Shown here one piece after another: positions 1-11,000 of a stretch of DNA of 64,000 bases. Made by a program: the position numbers and the translations under genes. Location: the NCBI GenBank assembly GCA_963922205.1, contig CAWUHX010000350.1, positions 62,001 through 126,000 on the forward strand, written 5' to 3'. The notes beneath the pieces are model-generated. The model saw nothing but the letters and a program-made list of their open reading frames with translations. It did no database searches and was not told where the DNA came from. The stretch's first letter is position 1, and each line of letters opens with the position of its first letter. Source of the DNA: Romanomermis culicivorax (Eukaryota > Nematoda > Enoplea > Mermithida > Mermithidae).

Positions 1-1109
1 TCTGCAAGTACAACTGATGGATACATTACAGTTTTCCTACACTGCTTAAAAATCTAAATTTTTATTTTTTTACAGGGCCATATGTTTGAGAAACAATTTG
101 GGTGCTGGATCCAGTGACGCCGCGTCCACGTTCCTCAATCCACCCCCTTTCCACGGACAAAGATTTCGAAGTCGAACTTTTGGAAGTTTACGGCTTTTGT
201 TAAAAGAGTTTAACCTGATTATAACCAGGTTACAAATTTTTTAAAAGTTATAATATGTTTATATCGTTGATTTTTTTCGCATCCTGTTGATCCACGTAAG
301 GTCGACTACCTCCGCTATTTATTGTACAATGTTGCAATATTAAATTTTTTCTGGATGGGCTTTCCTCAAATGTCAGCCATGCTTTGAGGACTATACATGA
401 AACTGAATGTCTATCCTGGATGCATCCAAGACCCATCCAAGACACGCCCAATACAAAAACTAGACTAATCCTAGATGTGTCTTGTATGGATCACAAATGC
501 CTGCAAGACACATCTGTGATGCAACAAGGATGCATACCAGACACCTCCATAATCAACCCATGACCCATCACAGATGCCTCCATGATACACGCAGAACCCA
601 TGCCAGGCCTCTGCATAATGCAGCCAGAACCCACCCCAGATGCCTCCATAATGAACCAAGGAACTATCCCAGACACTTCAATAATGCACACCGGACCCAT
701 CCCACACACCTTTGTGATGAAGCCAGGGCTCATGCCAGATGCATCCATAATGCACCCACGATCCAACCTGGACACCTCCATAATGCACCCAGAAACCATC
801 TCAGATGCCTCCATAATCCACCCAGGACCCACACCAGATGACTCCATAATGTACCCAGGATTCATCCCATGCACCTCCATGCCTCACCGAGGATTCATCG
901 CAGCCACCTTCATAATGCACCCAGGACCCATCCCAAACACCACCATAATGCACCCAGGACCCATCTCACACACCTGCAAAATGAATTCAGGACCCATCCC
1001 AGATGTCACGTGTTCCACAGCCGTACATCACCCCCTTCGTAACTATCGCAACACTGGTTCGGTAGTTCAATCGGAAGAACGCTGCACTATAGTCACAGAG
1101 ACCCAGGTT
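1..1109. repeat. 1.1-kb near-identical copy of 5992-7099
   Basis: Bases 1-1109 read almost identically to 5992-7099: the end of a 49-bp satellite, the last TLDc exon, the 33-bp minisatellite and the first part of a tRNA-like SINE. I see only a handful of differences, including one extra C in the exon, one extra C near 1026-1030, and a C/T change near 892. The copy stops exactly at the N gap. This pattern suits a false duplication (haplotig or contig overlap) at least as well as a real tandem duplication. Confidence 0.9.
76..203 (+). pseudogene. Frameshifted copy of the last TLDc exon
   Basis: After a TTTTTTACAG acceptor this stretch repeats the final exon of the TBC-TLDc gene found at 6067-6193. 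A C run near 151-155 has five C where the other copy has four, so the frame is lost and the ending DFEVELLEVYGF seen in the other copy cannot be read here. It lies upstream of the TBC-domain exons of the same gene, in the wrong order, so it is either a dead partial duplicate or an assembly artefact with a homopolymer error. Confidence 0.75.
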
Positions 1110-1209
1110 NNNNNNNNNNNNNNNNNNNNNNNNNNNNNNNNNNNNNNNNNNNNNNNNNNNNNNNNNNNNNNNNNNNNNNNNNNNNNNNNNNNNNNNNNNN
1201 NNNNNNNNN
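1110..1209. other. Assembly gap (100 N)
   Basis: There are exactly 100 N, the usual placeholder for a gap of unknown size. The sequence to the left duplicates 5992-7099, which makes the join doubtful. Confidence 0.99.
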
Positions 1210-2215
1210 TTGCATTTCTTTCAGTTTTTTGTTGTTTTTTTATATTTTCTTTGTCGCTTTTCTGTTTTTTTGCATTTTTCTTCTTCTTTTTTTGTCATTC
1301 TTCAAATGTTTTTTATCTTTGTGTATTTTCTTTGTATTTTTTCTTCTTTTGTTGTTTTTATATTACTTTTCAATATTTTGTACTTTTTCAAATTTTGGTT
1401 TTTGGTTTTTTTTGAAACTGTTTCGTCTTTCTCCAAGTGTTTTTTGTCTTTTTTTTGTACTTTCTTTGTTTTTCGGTTTTTTTCCGTTTTTTTTTTTGTT
1501 TTTTGTTTTTTGCATTTTTGATTTTTCTATTTTTCTTGTCCTTCTTGAAGCGTTTTTTGCCTTTATTGTACTTTTTCGTCTTGTCTCTGCTTCTTTTTGT
1601 TGTTTGCTTTTTTGTTTCTGCTGTTTTTCTGTTTTTTTTCAACAATTTTTCGCCCTTGTTTGACTTTTTTGTATTTTTGCTGCTTTTTTTCGTTTTTTTC
1701 CTTTTTGCGTTTTTCATTGTTTTTATGTTTGTTTTTTGTCTTTTTTCTTTCTTGTTTTTTCACTTCTTCAAGTTTTGTTTTATCATTTTTTCATTCTTCT
1801 CTTTTAATTTTAGTTTGTTGAATTTGTGTAATTTTTCTATGTTCTCCTTCTGTTTTTTGCTGCTATTTTTTCCATTTCTGAGTGTTTTTTCGTTTTTTTT
1901 TGGTTTTTCTATGTTTTTTCTGTTTTTGCATCTTTGTATTTTGTTTCCTCTTTTTCGTTTTCTGCATTTTTGTATCTTTTTTATATTTTTTGTTCTTTAT
2001 TAGTTTAAGTGTTTTTTTGTCATTTTTTTGCATTTTTTAGTTTTTCCGCACTTTTTTGTTTTTACTTCTTTGGATTTTGTGTTTTATTTTGTCTTTTTTC
2101 AAGTGTTTTTGTTTTTTCTGATTCCTTTGTTTTTGTACTTTCTTTGTATTTCTTTCTTTTTTCGCTTTTTTTTTGTTTTTTTCATCACTTAAACAGTTCT
2201 TCAACTTTGGATTTA
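1210..2215. repeat. T-rich low-complexity tract
   Basis: The + strand is almost all T with scattered C, G and A, mostly TTTTTGT or TTTTC-like words. Open frames here encode only Phe/Leu/Cys/Ser or Lys/Asn strings and are not genes. It lies between the gap and the first TBC-domain exon I can recognise. Confidence 0.85.
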
Positions 2216-2282
2216 CCAACATGACAACAAGATTTTTATGAAACACAAAAGATTACTGTATCTATTTTTGTAAATTCTTCAG

Positions 2283-3791
2283 GTTTACGCTTTCGATTGC
2301 CTTTTATCCGAAGGTGTAAACGTTATTTCCAAAATTGCTTACACCCTCCTCAAATTATGGTACAACAAAAAAGGTTAGTGTAAACCTCCTCATTTTATAC
2401 TTTTTTTTAAAAACATCAAATTTAAGGTTCAAAATTTAATTCGAAATGCATCGAGAAATTTAATGACGACGTATCTGACTTTTGTCGAAATATAATCATT
2501 TCACCGCAAGATCTATTAAAAGTAAATTACTTTTGTTATTGATATGTTGAGGTTTGCGTATTTTTATGTCATATTTTCTCATTCCAGGTACGTCATCAGT
2601 TATTGTATTGTACTGTATTGTACTGCATTGTACTGTACTGTATATATGTATATATATATATATATATATATGTACAATACGTGCAATTTATACTGTGCCA
2701 ATAACATTTATGTACTACATAAAGTAGGTAAAACATATATAATACAGATAATTCATATAAAATACATACAATAGATAGGATATATATATATATATATATG
2801 TATATATATGTACTATACAATACCATACAATACAATATAATACCATACAATACAAAACCACACAATACATTACAATACAATACAATACAATACAATACAA
2901 TACAATACAATACAATACAACAATACAATACAATACAATACAATACAATACAATACAATGCAGTACAATGAAATAAATAAAATACAATAAAGTACAATAC
3001 AGTACATTACATCACATTACAATATGGTACATTACAGTACATTACTTTACATTACATTACATTACATTACATTACATTACATTACATTACATTACATTAC
3101 ATTACATTACATTACATTACATTACATTACATTACATTACATTACATTACATTACATTACATTACATTACATTACATTACATTACATTACATTACATTAC
3201 ATTGCATTGCATTACATTACATTACATTACATTACATTACATTACATTACATTACATTACATTACATTACATTACATTACATTACATTACATTATATTAC
3301 ATTACATTACATTACAATACAATACAATACGACACAACACAATAGAATACAATAAATACAATACAATACAATACAATACAATACAATACAATACAATACA
3401 ATACAATACAATACAATACAATACAATGCAATATAATGCAATGTAATATAATAGAATACAATGGAATACAAGGCAAAACAAGACAATACAATACAATGTA
3501 TTACATTACATTACATTACATTACATTACATTACATTACATTACATTACATTACATTACATTACATTACATTACATTACATTACATTACATTACATTACT
3601 CTACATTACAATACAATACAATACAATACAACACGACACAATAGAATACAATAGAATACAATAGAATACAATAGAATACAATACAATACAATACAATACA
3701 ATACAATACAATACAATGCAACACAATACAATATAATAAGTCATGATATAATATGTATATGTAATACGTATATATAATATGTTATATATAC

Positions 3792-3858
<67 letters not shown>

Positions 3859-6193
3859 GTAATATGTACTCTTGTATATAACATGTATTATATATATTAC
3901 ATAAAATACATATATATTTATATCGCTATATATCACATTGTTGCCTTTTTATAATTCCACTTTTACATATGGTAAAGATAGAAAAACCTTTACAGAGCAC
4001 AAAAACAACAATTATCAAGCTACAATATCCCATAATTGATTTTTTTCAAGATCACGTTCAATAGTAAACAGCGTAAAACGTCTACCGGACCTGCGGCAAC
4101 AACACCCGAAAAATGCGACAGATTACTTTGCCGACGAGTGTCGAGTATAAGTAAAATTTTGACATCGAATATCAACGATGATCAATTCCCGGATTTTTTG
4201 CAATCGTCCAGTATTTTAACTTTCGATCAAGTAAGCAATTTTATCAAATTTAAGATTTTATATATAAAGTATGGCATTGTATATTTGTTTTTAGATGATC
4301 AGTATATTACAAAAAGTACCGTTGAGGCATCATTTACAAGAAATTCGAAAAATTTTCTCCATGCGAGATCACGGTATTAGTTTTATTAAATTTTGGTCAA
4401 TGGTAGAAGATTTCGCACCGACAATCCTAATTATTAAAACTACAAAAAATGAGGTATGGTGTATATTATGATAATTAATATATTTTATGTTAATGATAAT
4501 GACATATAATAACATATTTGTTAATTAAAATAATGTATAATAACATATATTACATGTTAATACATAATGCCACATATTGCATGTTAATGTATAATAACAT
4601 ATAGTACATGTTAATACATAATAACACATATTGCATGTTAGTATATAATAACATATATTACATGTTAATATATAATAACATACATTACATGTTAATACAT
4701 GATAACGCATATTGCATGTTAATATATAATAACATATATTACATGTTAATATATAATAGCATACATTACATGTTAATACATAATAATGCTTATTGCATGT
4801 TAATATATAATAACATATAGTGCATGTTAATACATAATAACGCATATTGCATATTAATATATAATAACGCATATTGCATGTTAATATATAATAATGTATA
4901 TGACATGCTAACATATAATAACATATATTACAGGATAATACATAATAACACATATTGCATGTTGATATATAGTAACATATATTATATGTTAATATATATA
5001 CATATATATAATCTTATATTTAATAGGTATTCGGAGCATTCTGCACGCAATCATGGTCAACGAGGCGGCATACGCCCAAAATGCGTTATTTCGGTACCGG
5101 CGAAAGTTTCTTATTTAAATGCCCCGGTATCAATCATTCCTCATCTTCATCATCAATTAATACAGTTAAAAATACAACTATAAATAATGGAACCATATTT
5201 TTTTATCCGTGGGTCGGCAAGGAATTGTGCATTACGGACTTAAAACCAGGGCAAGAATTATTCCAAGCGGCCAACGAAAATTGCCTTTTGATAGGCGGAG
5301 GGTAGGTGTATAGCTTACAGTATGATTATGTTACATGATGAGCAAGTACAAGTGATGGATAACTTACAGTATGATCACGTTACATGATGTGCAAGTGCAA
5401 GTGATGCATACCTTACAGTACAATCACATTAGATGATACATAAGAGTGTTGAAGGGCTTCCTGCGTGGTGCCGTAGCTGTCCCACCATTGGCCAATGTCT
5501 GGGTAGGTGTAACCATCCCGACCAGGGCTCAACAAAAATGGCCGGGTTCAGAACCCGTGGATTGGCAGAAACATCAATCCTACCAGTGGAATGTTGTATG
5601 TTACCATACAACAAGAGCAACAGATGGTTACCCTACAGTATGATTATATAACATGATGTGCAAGTACAACTGATGCATACCTTACAGTATGATCACATCA
5701 GATGATTCACAAGTGCAAGTGAGGCATACCTTACAGTATGACCATCTTACATGATGTGAGTGTAAGTGATGCATCCCTTATAGTATGGTCACGTTACATG
5801 ATGAGCAAGTGCGAGTGATGGATACCTTACAGTATGGTCATGTTATATGATGTGGAAGTGAGGCATCCCATACAGTGTGGTCACATTACATGATGGACAA
5901 GTGCAAGTAATGAATACATTACAGTATGGTTATGTTACATCATGAGCAAGTACAAGCAATGTGTACCTTACTGTATGATCACTTTACATGATCTGCAAGT
6001 ACAACTGATGGATACATTACAGTTTTCCTACACTGCTTAAAAATCTAAATTTTTATTTTTTTACAGGGCCATATGTTTGAGAAACAATTTGGGTGCTGGA
6101 TCCAGTGACGCCGCGTCCACGTTCCTCAATCCACCCCTTTCCACGGACAAAGATTTCGAAGTCGAACTTTTGGAAGTTTACGGCTTTTGTTAA
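2283..6193 (+). CDS. TBC1D24/Skywalker-like TBC-TLDc protein, C-terminal part
   Basis: Six exons join in phase: 2283-2373, 2427-2521, 4051-4230, 4295-4453, 5027-5301 and 6067-6193, giving 308 codons plus TAA. The first two (VYAFDCLLSEG; EKFNDDVSDFCRNI) match the end of a Rab-GAP-type TBC domain. The last three form a TLDc domain: RDHGISF, TILIIKTTKNE, VFGAFC, YFGTGESFLF, PWVG, LLIGGG, AICLRNN, then DFEVELLEVYGF before the stop. TBC plus TLDc in this order is the architecture of TBC1D24/Skywalker, which acts in synaptic-vesicle traffic and oxidative-stress resistance; that role is inferred from the family. The 5' half lies left of the T-rich tract or in the gap. A second frame in exon 4051-4230 with a possible donor near 4142 leaves some doubt about that linker exon. 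Introns hold pentanucleotide arrays and satellites. Confidence 0.85.
2600..3935. repeat. Pentanucleotide and TA microsatellites in an intron
   Basis: This part of the intron 2522-4050 holds TA runs (2650-2670, 2780-2810, 3785-3855), AATAC arrays (2830-2960, 3310-3425, 3610-3720) and ATTAC arrays (3045-3300, 3500-3600). AATAC and ATTAC differ by one base, so the block looks like several related expansions. No exon was found in it. Confidence 0.9.
4500..5010. repeat. 27-bp satellite in TLDc intron
   Basis: A unit of about 27 bp built on ACATGTTAATAcATAATAAC repeats roughly 17 times between exons 4295-4453 and 5027-5301. Because 27 is a multiple of three, long frames stay open (MLIYNNIYY-type repeats) but they are not genes. 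Confidence 0.85.
5305..6005. repeat. 49-bp satellite in TLDc intron
   Basis: Units of 49 bp built on CTTACAGTATGATCACGTTA followed by CATGATGTGCAAGTACAAG repeat about 13 times (unit starts at 5314, 5363 and 5412, for example). The same words open each copy of the heat-shock-element repeat elsewhere in the window (8180-8290, 23300-23390, 41496, 43675), so the array probably arose from that mobile repeat. A 167-bp LTR interrupts it at 5447-5613. Confidence 0.85.
5447..5613 (-). mobile_element. Solo LTR of a TRIM element
   Basis: It has the same 167-bp length and sequence as the two LTRs at 15074 and 15288, in the opposite orientation. Ends are TGTTG...CAACA. It is flanked by a 4-bp direct repeat AGAG (5443-5446 and 5614-5617), as expected for integrase-mediated insertion, and sits inside the 49-bp satellite. 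A lone LTR is what LTR-LTR recombination leaves. Confidence 0.8.
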
Positions 6194-6469
6194 AAGAGTT
6201 TAACCTGATTATAACCAGGTTACAAATTTTTTTAAAAGTTATAATATGTTTATATCGTTGATTTTTTTCGCATCCTGTTGATCCACGTAAGGTCGACTAC
6301 CTCCGCTATTTATTGTACAATGTTGCAATATTAAATTTTTTCTGGATGGGCTTTCCTCAAATGTCAGCCATGCTTTGAGGACTATACATGAAACTGAATG
6401 TCTATCCTGGATGCATCCAAGACCCATCCAAGACACGCCCAATACAAAAACTAGACTAATCCTAGATGT

Positions 6470-7330
6470 GTCTTGTATGGATCACAAATGCCTGCAAGAC
6501 ACATCTGTGATGCAACAAGGATGCATACCAGACACCTCCATAATCAACCCATGACCCATCACAGATGCCTCCATGATACACGCAGAACCCATGCCAGGCC
6601 TCTGCATAATGCAGCCAGAACCCACCCCAGATGCCTCCATAATGAACCAAGGAACTATCCCAGACACTTCAATAATGCACACCGGACCCATCCCACACAC
6701 CTTTGTGATGAAGCCAGGGCTCATGCCAGATGCATCCATAATGCACCCACGATCCAACCTGGACACCTCCATAATGCACCCAGAAACCATCTCAGATGCC
6801 TCCATAATCCACCCAGGACCCACACCAGATGACTCCATAATGTACCCAGGATTCATCCCATGCACCTCCATGCTTCACCGAGGATTCATCGCAGCCACCT
6901 TCATAATGCACCCAGGACCCATCCCAAACACCACCATAATGCACCCAGGACCCATCTCACACACCTGCAAAATGAATTCAGGACCCATCCCAGATGTCAC
7001 GTGTTCCACAGCCGTACATCACCCCTTCGTAACTATCGCAACACTGGTTCGGTAGTTCAATCGGAAGAACGCTGCACTATAGTCACAGAGACCCAGGTTC
7101 GAATCCCGGTCGAGCATTATTTTTCGAACAGTGTTTGGCGATGGTTACGATGGCAACGCGTTTACCCATTACATGTCACAGACCTCTCTATAATACATTC
7201 AGGATAAATGCCAGACACCTCCATAATGCACCCAGGACCCATGCTCGACACCTCTATAATGCACCCAGGTGCCATGCGACAAACCTCCATAACTCACCCA
7301 GGACCCATCCAAGACACACCTAGAATGCAT
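6470..7330. repeat. 33-bp minisatellite
   Basis: Degenerate 33-bp units built on CCTCCATAATGCACCCAGGA and ACCCATCCCAGACA. The unit is a multiple of three and stop-poor, so frames stay open on both strands with an 11-residue period (HPGPIPDTSI-like). There is no start context, splice signal or composition of a real protein. The same family lies at 480-1010 (duplicate copy) and, inverted, at 22740-23270. It begins about 280 bp after the TLDc stop codon. Confidence 0.85.
7001..7172 (+). mobile_element. tRNA-like SINE, copy 1
   Basis: The element holds a Pol III A-box-like TAGTTCAATCGG and a perfect B box GGTTCGAATCC, spaced as in a tRNA gene, and keeps D-arm and T-arm complementarity (GTTC/GAAC; CCAGG/CCCGG with one mismatch). 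The anticodon arm does not pair. A 7-bp duplication ATGTCAC flanks it (6994-7000, 7173-7179). It matches the - strand copy at 25190-25372 over its whole length, and its first part recurs at 1010-1109. Confidence 0.75.
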
Positions 7331-7562
7331 CCGGTAATTGTCTGAGACACACCTAGGACGTGTTCGCAATGGATCCCAAACACATGTGCAATGCATCCAA
7401 CACCTGTCCCAGACGTGTCTGGAATGACTCCAACATCTGTCTTAGACATGTCTGGGGTGTGACTACAACTGGTCCTAAAGGCATCAGGAATGGTTCCAGC
7501 AAATGTCCCAGACATGTCCAGGATGCATTCAGCAATCATTCTAGACTGTTGTGTCTTGGATA
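7330..7562. repeat. Diverged minisatellite tail
   Basis: A run of words such as ACCTGTCCCAGACATGTCTGG and TGCATCC/GGATGCA repeats here at about 30 bp. It resembles the tract at 8400-8650 that the retrotransposon was inserted into. No coding content. Confidence 0.6.
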
Positions 7563-7564
7563 GT

Positions 7565-7876
7565 GCTTGGACTAAGTTGAAAATAGATTAGGTTTGGGAT
7601 AATTGGTAAATATCCAACTGGAATACTAGCTAAGTTTAATAAGGCTAACTGACACAACATACAATATCAATGTACAGAATAGTGCAATAAATAAATGAAT
7701 GAAGATAGGAAACAACACGGCTTATATACTATGGCGGCAAATCACGGAATGTTCTAGAACATTGTAGAATGTGAAAGAAAAATATAGAATATTGTGGAAG
7801 GTTCTAGAACTTTCTGGTACAATGCAATACATGGAATGTACCTGCACATCATATTACTTGATCATACTGTAATAGA
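7565..7876 (-). repeat. Heat-shock-element repeat, copy e
   Basis: Read on the - strand: CAGTATGATCA, GTGCAGGTACATTCCATG, a four-unit heat-shock element (GAAagTTCtaGAAccTTC), a three-unit one (TTCtaGAAcaTTC), a TATATAAG box, then about 200 bp ending TTTTCAACTTAG. It is the longest copy together with 43669-43925 and 51348-51615. It lies between the convergent 3' ends of the TLDc gene and the astacin-like gene. Confidence 0.75.
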
Positions 7877-8005
7877 TGTATCACGTACAACATTTAGAAT
7901 GTGTCCGCAATCTATCTGCATGTGTTCCAGATACGTGTTTCACTTGTCGTCAATTTATTAAAATTAAAAACAACACACCAAAAGCTACAGTATCCAATGG
8001 TTTTT

Positions 8006-11000
8006 CTAGGTATAACCACTCTTTTCGTCTCTGCCGGCGAGGTAAACAATGCCGGCGAAGCCTCTACTCCCGCCGTGGTGCACCCTGGATATGATCAACA
8101 TCTGATTCGATTCCGAAACGATCTTGTTCTTGTTCGGCGGTGTCGTACAACAAAGTCTGTAAAAAAATTGATGTATAACTTGTTTGGAGTATAAGTGATA
8201 CATATCTTACAGTATGATAATGTTATATGATGCGCAAGTACGAGTGATGTATACCTTACAGTATGATTATGTAATGTGATGTGCAGGTACATTTTTGTAT
8301 CCTCGAAAGTTCTAGAAACTTCCACAATATTCTGTAATATATTCTACAATGTTCTAGAATATTCCGTGATGGTATATATAGGAAAAAGTAGTCTAGAATG
8401 GGTGCCGAATGCATCCTGGACATGTCTGCGATGTGTTATAAACACGTCCCAGACATGTCAGAGACAGGTAGTGGATGCATTCCAGATGTGTCTGGGTGGG
8501 TTGTGGACATGTCCTATGCGTGTCTGAGATGCATGCTGAATGCATTCCGGATGTGTATGGGACGGCTTGTGGACACACCCCAGATATGTCTAGGGCAGGT
8601 CTTGGATGCATTCTGGACTTATCTGGGACAGGCGTTGGATGCATTCCACATGTCGTATTAACGTGGTCGTATACCCTCGGCTGCCTACCTGCGGTTCTTG
8701 GGAGATCCAATCTGGTACGGCCCCTGACGCTAACCCGGTACTAACTTCACTCCTACTGCAGTGAGTTGAGACTTGATGTACGTGAACGTTTATTAGTGAA
8801 CACAACACAACAGGTAGTGAAATACAATGAGGAATATAAGTACGAAACAAAGATGCAGAGTGCCGAAAATATAAACACTGACGCCAACAACCTCCCTAGT
8901 CGTCTGATCCTTCTAATTTGTCCCTGAGCGGCGAGCCACAGGGCCAATGGGATCTCTCAGGCCACGGCCTAAGCTGAAACTCTACCAAAATAGGTGAACT
9001 AACTCAAACTACCACTCACTGATTCCTCTCTTCAAAATGGAACGTCGAAAGCGTCTCAGGCCGCGTTATTACTCAAATTCGCCCGCGGCGCGTATCACGA
9101 AATACAAATGAACAAAACGACGATCCTCTCCTTCGTCACCACCGTCCAAAATAACACAGCGTCCAAATGCTATGGTGCAGACGCCAATAGTACACAAGGG
9201 AGAGGCGAATCTCCAGACGCGAATATTTTTCACAATAATAAGAAAAACTAAGAATGAATAAAAACGCTGGCGCGCGTCTAACATCGACCTGCAAGTGATA
9301 TGCAAAACATTTGCGCCAACCATTTGTTTATTTTAGACCAAAAATATGAGTGACACAAACCGTTTTATCGGTTTGTTTACCTGAGAATAAATGAAAACAC
9401 TTTAGCAATAAAGAAGCTTTAGAAAATGAAATGATGTAATTAGAGGACCAAAGGTCAGAGGAATTGACCCTCTGACATCCCTCCCCCCCAAAGGCAAGAC
9501 TTTTCCCGCCAGTGAAGGGAAAAGTCAGGAGGTCCCCCAAGGGCCCCAGACCCTCGACGCCGATGATCGACGCCTCCAAATGTTCCAACCAACGACGCTA
9601 CGCGCCGTTGACGCAATTATAAACAATAAAAAAAACAAAGTGTCCGTATCGAACGGTATCGCTACAACTTTGGGCCAATTGCGCCGAATGCTACCCGACG
9701 CTAAAAAATTCGCCAATAAAATGCCCCGTGGGCTCGTGGTCCCAAATACAAGAATAAAAAATGTTTGAACGAATAGCGTTCGCGGCACTCGGGCCGAATT
9801 TTGATCAAGATAAAAATAAAAACGTTTTATCGGCGGCGACCCCCGCGGTGCCCGAGTTAGGTTGTGGGCTGCTCCCCACTGCCGTCGATGTATTTCGTAT
9901 CGGCGGCTCCTCCATCACGGATTGTGGCATTCGTCTCCGTGCTCTCCGGAGGGGGGGTTGTTGCTCGTGGAGAGCCCGCAAGACTTTCCAAATTCCGCCG
10001 CCGTTGCTCCTCTGGCCCCTTGGCTGGACACTGGCCCCCCCAACGCCTTTGGTATTATCTGCCCCCAGGGAGAAAGGATGCCCGAAAAACCAAATCCTCT
10101 GGCCCTTTGGCTGTCTAGATTTTGAACCAAAAATGTTTATGGTATTTAATGCTAAAGTGAATTTGCCTTATTAAGAGGTAAACTTAAACCCATAACACGG
10201 TCTGTGCCACGAAAAAATTTTAGAATGAAAATGTGTTTTGGAAAAAGGATGGAAAAAATATGAAAAATGGCAGCGCAAAGCCTGCTACCCTTGGGTGATG
10301 TCAATTGGTGACTTTTCGGAAAGGAACACAAAAATACCCGCGATTTAAGAAGGTACAAAAAATTGCTTGGCAATTTCCAGATTCGCAAAAAAAAGAAATA
10401 CAATATATTCCCGTGCAGATCTCGAACAAAACACAAACGAAAAAAAAAATAAATGAAACAATTTGAGATTCGTACAGGAGGCAACTTTAAGGCATAAAAA
10501 GGTGGCACAACCGGTTTCGATTTTGTAATACAGACGCTCAAAACGGAAAAAATAGGTAACTTTTGAAATATCGAAAAAATTTTACAGAACGAAATAATTA
10601 TCTTTATAATGACCTCACGGAGAGTGGGGTCATCTGAAACATAAAAAATTTACTTCCTTCTATGACCGCTATGGTCACGTCCCGGTTGACCAATACCGGT
10701 TTCCCGTTTAAGCGGCGAAATATATTCGGGATTTTCGGTCGACGGCGGTCTCGTACTTGTCGACGTCCCCGGGATGTCCATCCTTTCCTCGGTTTGCACA
10801 TTACGCACCGGCGGAATCATTGTAGGCGGAGGCATCTGCATTCCCGGCGGAACTATGAACTGGTGGTAAAATTGGGGTTGCCCGGCCTGAAACTGCATGA
10901 CCGGAAACTGCGGGACTTGAAACTGTGCCGGTGGCGGCACCATTGTATTCGGGAATAACTGTCCTGAAAAAAGAGGGCAGTTTATACAATCAACACCCAC

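Noticed and set aside
582-1415. A repeat protein with an 11-residue HPGPIPDTSI-like period
   Set aside because: The frame runs through the N gap into the T-rich tract, and the 33-bp minisatellite is open on both strands. No splice or start context.
5447-5613. A tRNA-derived SINE, because GGGTTCAGAACCC resembles a B box
   Set aside because: The pair at 15074-15454 with primer site, polypurine tract and 4-bp duplications shows that this 167-bp unit is an LTR.
9761-10174. A + strand gene in the retrotransposon 3' region
   Set aside because: It is antisense to the element, overlaps other short frames and shows no motif; it is probably chance in a GC-richer stretch.
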